In this document: piece by piece, positions 6,643-11,811 of the stretch
Position numbering within the stretch: position 1 is the stretch's first letter
Layout of the letters: the number at the start of each line of letters is the position of its first letter
Origin: Lentisphaeria bacterium
GTDB lineage: Bacteria > Verrucomicrobiota > Lentisphaeria > Oligosphaerales > Oligosphaeraceae
Length of the DNA stretch: 12,725 bases
Assembly (NCBI GenBank): GCA_016303095.1
Contig: JAEDMH010000063.1
Location: 1-12,725 of the forward strand
Direction: 5' to 3'
Made by a program: the position numbers and the translations under genes
Notes under the pieces: model-generated
What the model saw: only the letters and a program-made list of their open reading frames with translations
What the model was told of the DNA's origin: nothing
Database searches by the model: none

Positions 6643-7977
6643 TTATACGCTGGCGGAAACGGAGACCGAGGCAGAGGCGGCACGCAACTTCGCCAACTCC
6701 ATCTGCAACGAGGCATATTTCTGGGTCAACTCCGCCTTCGACGCCTGCAACGCCTGAATCTCCGCCTGGCTGACCTGGATCCGCTCCTCCGCAATCTGCC
6801 GGAAGTGCTCCTCCATAATCCGCTCCTTCTCCTGGAGAAAACGCTCCTTCTGCTCCAAGGCGGCCTGGGACACTTCCAACTCCCCCTCCTTCTTCACAAA
6901 CTCCTGCTCCCGGCGCATCAACTCCCGCTTCTGCTCCAATAACGCCTGGGACTCCTCCGCCAAGGCATTCCGCTTCTCCTGTATGTCCGCGGTCAACCCC
7001 TCCAACATCTTGTTCCGGGCCTCCGACAACGCCGACTGCCAATCCTGCAAAAAGGCCGCACACTGCTGATTGGCCTGACGCTGCAGCTCCACCACCCCCC
7101 GGGCACTCTCGTTCCGCTCCTCCTGAATCTGGGCCAACATGGCCTCCCGCTCCTTCGCAAACCCCGCCTCCGCCACCGCCTCACGGTTCTGCACCGCCTC
7201 CATCCGACTGGCTAAATCACTCTCCTGACGCTCCAAGGACACACGACGCTGGGACAACTCCTCCGCCATCTTCTTCAGGGTCTCCTCCTGCTGGCCCAAA
7301 CGGGCCTTCGCCGCCGAAAACTCCTCCAACATCCGGGAACGCTCCCCCGTCAGCCCCTGACGCACCTCCGCCTCCCGCACGGACAAGGCCATCTCCCGCT
7401 TGTTCAAGGCATCCTCCCGCTGGGCCAACGCCTCCTTCTCCTTCAACATCTCCCCCTGCAACCCCTCAAACTTCTCCTTCAACGCCGCCCCTAACCGCTG
7501 AAAATCCGCCAGCAGCTTCTGATCCTGCAAGGCAAAATTCTGGTTGAACTCCTCCTGCATCGCCAAAATCCGCTGGGCCTTCCCCTCCAACTCCCCCTTC
7601 AAATTCCGCAGGGGCTGCATCTGCTCCTCCAAGGAGGCCGCAAAAGAGGCCTTGGCATCGCACTCCAAGGCCACCACACGCTTCTCCCGCTCCGCCAAAT
7701 CCTTCTCCTTCTCTACAAAACTCTCCGCCGCCTCCTGATACCTGGCCGCCGCCTCACGCAAGGTCTCCCGCTGCACCGCCAAATTCTTCACCTGCTCCTG
7801 ATACAACGCCTCCAAATCACTCCGGGTCATGATGGAGGCCCCAAGATTCCCCAAATCCTGAAAACGAACCGTCAACTCGTTCTGCTGACTCTGCAGCAAC
7901 GCCTTGATCTCCGTGTATTTCGCCTCTACCTGCGCTTCACGCTGACGCAACTCCTTGTCGCTGGTAAACCACCCCAT
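6643..7977 (-). CDS. Long coiled-coil protein of unknown function
   Basis: The 444-residue protein is almost entirely predicted coiled coil. It is rich in Glu, Gln, Ala, Lys, Arg and Leu, with repeating patterns such as KEALAQREDALNKREMALS, and has very few Pro or Gly residues. A short N-terminal head, MGWFTSDKELRQREAQ, precedes the rod, and the protein ends in a low-complexity ASASVSVSASV tail. No signal peptide or membrane segment is seen. ATG 7977 is chosen over the longer frame from 8136 because AGGAG (complement of 7982-7986) and GAGGAG (complement of 7989-7994) sit just upstream and the extra 53 residues are Gly/Arg-rich and unlike the rest. No partner gene is evident. A cytoskeletal, scaffold or SMC-like structural role is possible but unproven. 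Confidence 0.85.
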   Translation of the reverse strand: MGWFTSDKELRQREAQVEAKYTEIKALLQSQQNELTVRFQDLGNLGASIMTRSDLEALYQEQVKNLAVQRETLREAAARYQEAAESFVEKEKDLAEREKRVVALECDAKASFAASLEEQMQPLRNLKGELEGKAQRILAMQEEFNQNFALQDQKLLADFQRLGAALKEKFEGLQGEMLKEKEALAQREDALNKREMALSVREAEVRQGLTGERSRMLEEFSAAKARLGQQEETLKKMAEELSQRRVSLERQESDLASRMEAVQNREAVAEAGFAKEREAMLAQIQEERNESARGVVELQRQANQQCAAFLQDWQSALSEARNKMLEGLTADIQEKRNALAEESQALLEQKRELMRREQEFVKKEGELEVSQAALEQKERFLQEKERIMEEHFRQIAEERIQVSQAEIQALQASKAELTQKYASLQMELAKLRAASASVSVSASV

Positions 7978-8080
7978 GGGACTCCTGTCTCCTCGTATGC
8001 CAAAACACCCAACACCACAGCGCCTCCCCACCCTCAAAAAAAAACGAACAAGACGCACAACAGGCTTAATGTAAGCGACA

Positions 8081-8103
8081 CCCCGGCCCCCGCCCCCTCC
8101 CCC
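8081..8103 (-). other. G-quadruplex motif upstream of the coiled-coil gene
   Basis: On the minus strand there are four G runs (complement of 8099-8103, 8093-8097, 8087-8091 and 8081-8084) with loops of 1, 1 and 2 nt. Such short loops predict a stable quadruplex. It lies 104-126 nt upstream of the coiled-coil start and on its coding strand. Whether it is transcribed is unknown, as no promoter could be assigned with confidence. Confidence 0.5.
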
Positions 8104-8107
8104 TGCC

Positions 8108-8129
8108 AGGAAATCCCCAGGGATTTCCT
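8108..8129. repeat. Perfect 9-bp inverted repeat
   Basis: AGGAAATCC and GGATTTCCT flank the 4-nt loop CCAG. The repeat lies next to the quadruplex motif, between the tRNA promoter and the coiled-coil gene. On the plus strand it is followed by a T-rich stretch, but no plus-strand gene ends here, so a terminator role is doubtful. It could be an operator or leader hairpin for the minus-strand gene. Confidence 0.45.
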
Positions 8130-8152
8130 TCTTCAATTTTTCTCCTCCCCCC

Positions 8153-8180
8153 TTGCAATCCTCACCTCCCCCACTATAGT
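8153..8180 (+). promoter_or_regulatory. Promoter of the tRNA-Pro gene
   Basis: TTGCAA at 8153-8158 and TATAGT at 8175-8180 are spaced by 16 bp. Initiation would fall near 8187, about 37 nt before the mature tRNA 5' end. Confidence 0.6.
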
Positions 8181-8223
8181 AACCCCGCTTTCCTCAAAAA
8201 AGGGAAAAGATATCTCCATGCGT

Positions 8224-8301
8224 CGGGACGTAGCGCAGCCTGGTTAGCGCGTTTGTCTGGGGGACAAAAGGTCGAGAGTTCGAATCTCTCCGTCCCGACC
8301 A
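8224..8301 (+). tRNA. trnP: tRNA-Pro (anticodon GGG)
   Basis: A full cloverleaf can be folded. The acceptor stem CGGGACG pairs with CGTCCCG, and the encoded ACCA tail ends at 8301. The D arm contains CCTGGTTAG. The anticodon stem TTTGT/ACAAA closes the loop CTGGGGG with anticodon GGG. The T arm is GAGAG-TTCGAAT-CTCTC. The C1-G72 pair is the usual identity element of bacterial tRNA-Pro. It reads CCC and CCU codons; CCC is heavily used in the neighbouring operon. It is the last conserved feature before the accessory region. Confidence 0.97.
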
Positions 8302-8308
8302 GTTTTTC

Positions 8309-8339
8309 AAAAGGGCAGCCGATACGGCTGCCCTTTTTT
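8309..8339 (+). terminator. Rho-independent terminator of tRNA-Pro
   Basis: GGGCAGCC and GGCTGCCC (8313-8320 and 8326-8333) form a perfect 8-bp stem around GATAC. It is preceded by AAAA and followed by six T residues. Confidence 0.92.
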
Positions 8340-8500
8340 GTCCATCCCCTCCGGAGCGAAAAGGTTCCTTCGCCCACAACGCCAAGTATGCCGGTCTGAC
8401 AGCGAGGGCGGCCCACCCAGAGGACGGAGGGATGCCCTGCGGGGCCACGGAAAACACGGAAGGCCCGGCAAGCCGGGCCCACAGAGACCACGGAGAGGAT

Positions 8501-8536
8501 TCTAGAACCTCTAGAATCTCTAGACCCTCTAGCCCC
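8501..8536 (+). repeat. Four tandem TCTAGAnnC 9-bp units
   Basis: TCTAGAACC, TCTAGAATC, TCTAGACCC and TCTAGCCCC are head to tail without spacers. The units decay towards the poly-G end. Copy B carries a shorter and more degraded set at 10188-10213. Confidence 0.85.
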
Positions 8537-8539
8537 TGC

Positions 8540-8554
8540 GGGGGGGGGGGGGGG
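8540..8554 (+). repeat. Run of 15 G
   Basis: An uninterrupted 15-nt G homopolymer ends copy A. Runs this long are rare in bacterial chromosomes and are prone to slippage and to sequencing error, so the exact length is uncertain. Confidence 0.8.
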
Positions 8555-8649
8555 CAATTCTCCTGGATTCCCGGGAAGAGGGCCTCTGCCTGGCCGGCTT
8601 CGCCGTCACCGGCATAGGTAGGGAATCGGGATTTTATCCTATGCTGAAT

Positions 8650-9966
8650 TCAGCCCAGCAAAATGGATGAATCCAAAAGGAACGGGATGATTCCCACATA
8701 GATAATGCCTCGCTCGTCGCTTGTGACTGGCCGGAAACCGCTAGTCACGACAATCTTTCGGAAGAAGTCGCCTGTGTTGAGCAACGGCAGCGTTTCCTGC
8801 GCACGCTTGGTTTCATCCGGGATGGCGAACGCCGACTGGACATAGATTTTCTTAAGGCCATGGTTGACCACAAAGTCAATCTCGTGCCGCCGGTGCATCG
8901 CCTTTCCCTCAATCTGCCTAACCATGGGAACCACACCAACATCCACGGAGCAACCGCGCGCAACCAGCTCATTGTAGATGACATTCTCCATCAGATGGTT
9001 TTCCTCAATCTGACGGAAGTTGAGTCTCGCATTGCGCAGCCCTATGTCCTCGGCATAGTATTTCAGTGGCGAGTCCAAGTATTCGCGTCCCCTCACATCA
9101 TACCGTTTCACACCCTTGACAAGAAACGCATCTTCAAGAAATGCGATATGACTGCTGACGGTGGGCTGAGTCGTGGAATGTCCCTGCACGGACGAAATGG
9201 TGTTGGCGATCCTTGTCGGGTTTGTCAGCGATCCCACAGAGGAGAACAGAATGTCCGCCACATTCTCCAGAAGTTCCATGGAGGAAAGACGATGGCGCTT
9301 CACAATGTCCGTGAAGTAAACCTCACGGAAGAGCGACTGGAGATAATTTCTTTTCTCGTCATCCGTCCTTTTCTGCAGGATCACTGGCATTCCTCCCCAA
9401 AGCAGATACTGCTCCCACGCCTCCCCCTTCTCCAGACCGCTGCCCGCCAGGTATTCAGAGAATCCAAGGGGATGCAGACGAACCTCGTCGCCACGGTCGC
9501 CAAAATTGCTTGCGATGTCGCTGGAGAGCATCCGCGAGTTCGAGCCAGTCACATAGACGTCCACATTGGGAATGTGCATCAGCTCGTTCAACACATCATA
9601 GAATGTGACATATGCGGACTTTCTGTCCTCGGGGGCAATCCGCTTCAGTTTCACGCCAGGCGAAAGCACCTTGCGGCACATCTGGATTTCGTCAATGAAG
9701 ACATATCTCCAACCTTTGCCACGGATTCTTGACCGAAGATGCTCCCCCAGCGCAAGCGGATCCCGCAAACTCTCGAATCGCTGCTCATCCAAGGCAATCT
9801 CCACAATCTGAGACGGCTTGACACCATCTTCCAGAAGATGACGCTTGAAGAGATCGAAGAGCAGAAAACTCTTCCCGCACCGACGGATTCCCGTGATGAC
9901 CTTGACGAAACCATTGTGGCGCCGCTCGACCAACCGCTTCAAGTACACATCTCGTTGTATTTCCAT
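8650..9966 (-). CDS. AAA-family ATPase with DUF4143 C-terminal domain
   Basis: The 438-residue protein has an N-terminal P-loop ATPase domain (AAA_14 type): Walker A GIRRCGKS at 26-33, Walker B VFIDEIQ at 89-95 and a sensor-like VTGSNS at 139-144. A DUF4143 domain follows, with LMENVIYNEL at 325-334 and a PD-(D/E)xK-like block HEIDFVV (361-367) then IYVQSAF (374-380). Q377 in place of Glu and no following Lys match the QxA variant seen in part of this family, so nuclease activity is doubtful. Such genes are common in accessory regions of anaerobes, and their function is not established. AAGGTGG lies 8 nt upstream of ATG 9966. The gene is flanked by repeat copies A and B. GC and third-position C content are visibly lower than in the operon. 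Confidence 0.9.
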   Translation of the reverse strand: MEIQRDVYLKRLVERRHNGFVKVITGIRRCGKSFLLFDLFKRHLLEDGVKPSQIVEIALDEQRFESLRDPLALGEHLRSRIRGKGWRYVFIDEIQMCRKVLSPGVKLKRIAPEDRKSAYVTFYDVLNELMHIPNVDVYVTGSNSRMLSSDIASNFGDRGDEVRLHPLGFSEYLAGSGLEKGEAWEQYLLWGGMPVILQKRTDDEKRNYLQSLFREVYFTDIVKRHRLSSMELLENVADILFSSVGSLTNPTRIANTISSVQGHSTTQPTVSSHIAFLEDAFLVKGVKRYDVRGREYLDSPLKYYAEDIGLRNARLNFRQIEENHLMENVIYNELVARGCSVDVGVVPMVRQIEGKAMHRRHEIDFVVNHGLKKIYVQSAFAIPDETKRAQETLPLLNTGDFFRKIVVTSGFRPVTSDERGIIYVGIIPFLLDSSILLG

Positions 9967-10141
9967 TCCCCAACCACCTTGCCATGTCCGTTCTTGACTT
10001 TAAACCGTGGTTAAATCTAACCGAATTTCAAAGCCTAAATAGTATAGCACCGGAGTCCAGCTCTGCCATCTTTCCTCAGGGAAACAGACGATTGGCAAAG
10101 AGAATCGCCATGAAATGCCAGAAGGCAAGAGGCGCCTGCGC

Positions 10142-10226
10142 CCCACCCTGAGGACGGAGAGGTGCCCTGCGGGGCCACGGAGAGGATTCTAGATCTCTAG
10201 AACCTCTATCCCTTGCTGGGGGGGGG
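10142..10226 (+). repeat. Poly-G-tailed intergenic repeat, copy B
   Basis: The head 10142-10181 is 37/40 identical to copy A and joins directly to GAGGATTCTAGA, lacking the 43-nt CCACGGA-bounded segment of copy A, as expected for a deletion between short direct repeats. Degraded units TCTAGATC, TCTAGAACC and TCTATCCCT (10188-10213) are followed by TGCT and nine G (10218-10226). Copy B has the same orientation as copy A and abuts the antitoxin remnant. Confidence 0.8.
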
Positions 10227-10404
10227 ATGGCAGTTCATTGTGCTCTCCGACGGGGACAACATTTTGCTCAAGCCAGTCAAGATTCCCTCACTTTCGGAGT
10301 TCTCGAAAGTGCTGGAGAAAGCCCGGGAATGGGCAAGCGCGGCGGGACTGACCGAAGATGACGTCTCGGATGCGATCCAGGCGGTTCGCGCGGCGAAGAA
10401 ATAG
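10213..10404 (+). pseudogene. Truncated AbrB-type antitoxin of the PIN toxin
   Basis: The in-frame remnant reads QFIVLSDGDNILLKPVK, then a helical tail KIPSLSEFSKVLEKAREWASAAGLTEDDVSDAIQAVR. This matches the last strand of a SpoVT/AbrB DNA-binding fold and the C-terminal toxin-binding region of antitoxins paired with TIGR00305-type PIN toxins. The first roughly 30-35 residues, which should carry most of the AbrB swapped-hairpin domain, are absent. The frame runs into the poly-G run of copy B and closes at TAG 10198. Possible starts are TTG 10213 or GTG 10240; ATG 10227 is out of frame. Only 1 nt separates its stop from the toxin ATG. It could still make a neutralising peptide without DNA binding. 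Confidence 0.6.
10218..10226 (+). repeat. Run of 9 G at the antitoxin junction
   Basis: Nine consecutive G residues mark the end of copy B and form the first codons (GGG GGG GG) of the remnant antitoxin frame if TTG 10213 is used. Slippage here would change which upstream frame joins the antitoxin tail. Confidence 0.75.
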
Positions 10405-10405
10405 G

Positions 10406-10813
10406 ATGCGCATCGTCATCGACACCAATGTTGTCGCCTCCGCCATCTTTTTCGGCGGGAGGCCTGAAGAGCTGATTGAACTGGTGCTGTGTCACCGGGT
10501 GGAGGCCGTCGCCACCGACAGAATCCTGGCCGAATACCAGGCGACCATCGACGATCTGCAGAAGCGGCATGGCGGGGAGCATCTGCCCATCTCCGCCATG
10601 CCGATCTTCGCGGCAATGGAGGTCTTTCCCCAGACCGAAGACATCAAGGTCTGCCGCAATCCCGATGACGACAAGTTCACATCCTGCGCGATGGACGGCA
10701 AATGTATCTACATCGTCAGCGGCGACAAGGACCTGCTTTCCCTTGGCCGCCATGAAAACGTGGAGATTGTCACGGTCGTCCAGTTCCTTGACCGCTTCTC
10801 CGCTCGTGGGTAA
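10406..10813 (+). CDS. PIN-domain toxin (TIGR00305/COG1569 family)
   Basis: The 135-residue protein is a PIN-fold ribonuclease of the toxin-antitoxin type, cleaving RNA with divalent metal. The acidic residues are present: D6 (IDTNV), E43 (LAEYQ), the PDDDKF cluster with D87-D89, and D107/D109 (SGDKDLL). Length is typical and the reading frame is intact. ATG 10406 is chosen over 10358 because PIN proteins begin right at the IDTNV strand. Only a weak GAAGAA precedes it, so translation is probably coupled to the antitoxin remnant whose TAG ends 1 nt before. RNA target is unknown. Confidence 0.9.
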   Translation: MRIVIDTNVVASAIFFGGRPEELIELVLCHRVEAVATDRILAEYQATIDDLQKRHGGEHLPISAMPIFAAMEVFPQTEDIKVCRNPDDDKFTSCAMDGKCIYIVSGDKDLLSLGRHENVEIVTVVQFLDRFSARG

Positions 10814-11126
10814 CCGTTCCCTCAGACCATCATTCTGAATGTGTTGGGGGGCTTTGGGGTTCGCTTCCCGAACCGGAGAGGAATCCCTGCCTGTCTCGAG
10901 AATCGGCATTGGCCTTGTGGCGTGGTGGTCCGCCTGTCCCGTGGCTTTGACGAGGGTACGCTTTGCCGTGTGATGGGCCTTCTTTCGGGAAGGCCCCATG
11001 CTGATGCTTCCCGCCAACGCCCGGGTGTTCCCCTGCCCTCCCCAGCCCACTATGCCAATCCTGCCCCTTCTGGCAGGACAAAGGAAATGCGGACGGGAAG
11101 ACGGAAAAGCCAAAAATCTTCTAGTT
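10814..11126. other. Gap with hairpins and no convincing gene
   Basis: About 310 nt between the PIN toxin and the abiE promoter. Both strands contain open frames, but neither has a ribosome site or recognisable product; the minus frame runs on antisense to the PIN gene. Visible structures are TCAGA/TCTGA just after the toxin stop, GGTTCG-CTTCC-CGAACC at 10858-10874 and a long hairpin at 10973-10999. No T run follows any of them. A structured RNA or a decayed gene is possible. Confidence 0.4.
10973..10999. repeat. Stable inverted repeat ATGGGCCTTC/GGAAGGCCCCAT
   Basis: GGCCTTC and GAAGGCC-type arms pair around a short TTTCG loop, extended by ATG/CAT after a one-base C bulge. It is the strongest stem in the gap. 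No T tract follows on either strand, so a classical terminator is not supported. Confidence 0.5.
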
Positions 11127-11156
11127 TTGACTTGAGAATGATAGAAAAAGTATTAA
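11127..11156 (+). promoter_or_regulatory. Promoter of the AbiE operon
   Basis: TTGACT at 11127-11132 and TATTAA at 11151-11156 are spaced by 18 bp in an AT-rich patch that contrasts with its surroundings. Transcription would start near 11163, giving a leader of about 20 nt with the GGAGGG ribosome site at 11173-11178. Confidence 0.55.
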
Positions 11157-11163
11157 CTTCTTC
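11144..11163. promoter_or_regulatory. Candidate AbiEi operator palindrome
   Basis: GAAAAAGT and ACTTCTTC are inverted repeats with 7 of 8 matches around ATTA, covering the -10 box. AbiEi antitoxins of characterised systems repress their own promoter by binding inverted repeats, so this position is plausible. No binding evidence exists in the sequence itself. Confidence 0.35.
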
Positions 11164-11184
11164 TAACAATATGGAGGGATGAAC

Positions 11185-11811
11185 ATGCTTTCCACCAAAA
11201 GAAAAATACTGAGAAGAATCCAAAGGCGAGGACGCGGCGGTCTGTGGTGCGCCGACGACTTCCTGTCTACCTTCCCGCGTCATGAAATCGACGAGAGCCT
11301 GGTTCGGCTGAAAAACGAAGGCATAATACGACGAGTCATCCCCGGCATCTACGAATACCCGAGGTTCAGCAAACTCCTTCAGTGCCCCGTAGCGACAGAT
11401 ATGGGAGAACTGGCAAGGACTCTTGCCAGAAAGTTTCGCTGGCAGATATGCCCTGATGGCGAGACAGCCTTGAACCATCTGGGCCTGAGCACGCAGATTC
11501 CAGGGAGGACGCTCTATTTCTCCGATGGCCCGAACAGAATCTACGATGTCCATGGACAGACCCTGGAATTCCGTCATACAGCCAAGCGTTGGCTGACCTT
11601 CAAAAAGTCTGAAAGCATGTTATTGGTGCAGGGACTGATGTCCTTGGGGCAGGCACAAATGACAACCAAACATTTTCACATTCTCGGCAAGAGGTTTACC
11701 CTAGAGACCTGGGAACACATTCTGGCTGACATCTCCGCCGCCCCCACCTGGATCGTCGAAACGGTACGCGGCATCTGCCACAAAGGAAGGAACCATGAGA
11801 AGAGTGGCTAA
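11185..11811 (+). CDS. abiEi: AbiEi-family antitoxin/transcriptional repressor
   Basis: The 208-residue protein has an N-terminal winged-helix region (GLWCADDFLSTFPRHEIDES, then LVRLKNEGIIRRVIPGIYEY) and the C-terminal AbiEi/DUF6088 antitoxin domain with FRWQICPDGETALNHLGLST and PGRTLYFSDGPNR. AbiEi counteracts the AbiEii toxin and autoregulates the operon. ATG 11179 is also in frame, but GGAGGG ends immediately before it, whereas ATG 11185 has an ideal 6-nt spacing and is preferred. The gene overlaps the toxin by 17 nt, supporting translational coupling. It has no detectable defect. Confidence 0.88.
   Translation: MLSTKRKILRRIQRRGRGGLWCADDFLSTFPRHEIDESLVRLKNEGIIRRVIPGIYEYPRFSKLLQCPVATDMGELARTLARKFRWQICPDGETALNHLGLSTQIPGRTLYFSDGPNRIYDVHGQTLEFRHTAKRWLTFKKSESMLLVQGLMSLGQAQMTTKHFHILGKRFTLETWEHILADISAAPTWIVETVRGICHKGRNHEKSG

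Larger units (their letters stand above)
8412..8554 (+). repeat. Poly-G-tailed intergenic repeat, copy A
   Basis: The first 40 nt (8412-8451) match copy B (10142-10181) with three differences. Copy A then carries 43 extra nt (8452-8494), bounded by two CCACGGA repeats at 8445-8451 and 8488-8494, which include a perfect GGCCCGGC-AA-GCCGGGCC hairpin at 8462-8479. Both copies continue with GAGGATTCTAGA, a set of TCTAGA-type 9-bp units, and a terminal G run. The flanks differ after the G run, so the run marks the element's end. The surrounding gap (8340-8649) shows no gene; its rest is unremarkable GC-rich sequence. Confidence 0.8.

Noticed and set aside
8108..8145. Rho-independent terminator at the 9-bp inverted repeat
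   Set aside because: The T-rich stretch follows on the plus strand, where no gene ends, and it would not serve the minus-strand gene that begins nearby.
8281..8536. Attachment-site duplication of the tRNA-Pro 3' end
   Set aside because: The only downstream match is the short GAATCTCT inside the TCTAGA repeats, too short and explained by the minisatellite.
8174..8557. Minus-strand frame containing GTERFELSTFCPPDK
   Set aside because: This peptide is the antisense translation of the tRNA-Pro gene, a well-known source of spurious database proteins.
9999..10022. TTTAAACC-GT-GGTTAAA and GGTTA-AATC-TAACC palindromes ahead of the DUF4143 gene as an operator
   Set aside because: Short and imperfect, with no convincing -35/-10 pair to place them against, so not listed as a feature.
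10277..11113. 278-codon minus-strand frame across the PIN gene and the following gap
   Set aside because: Most of it is antisense to the intact PIN toxin and the remainder has no recognisable domain or start signal.
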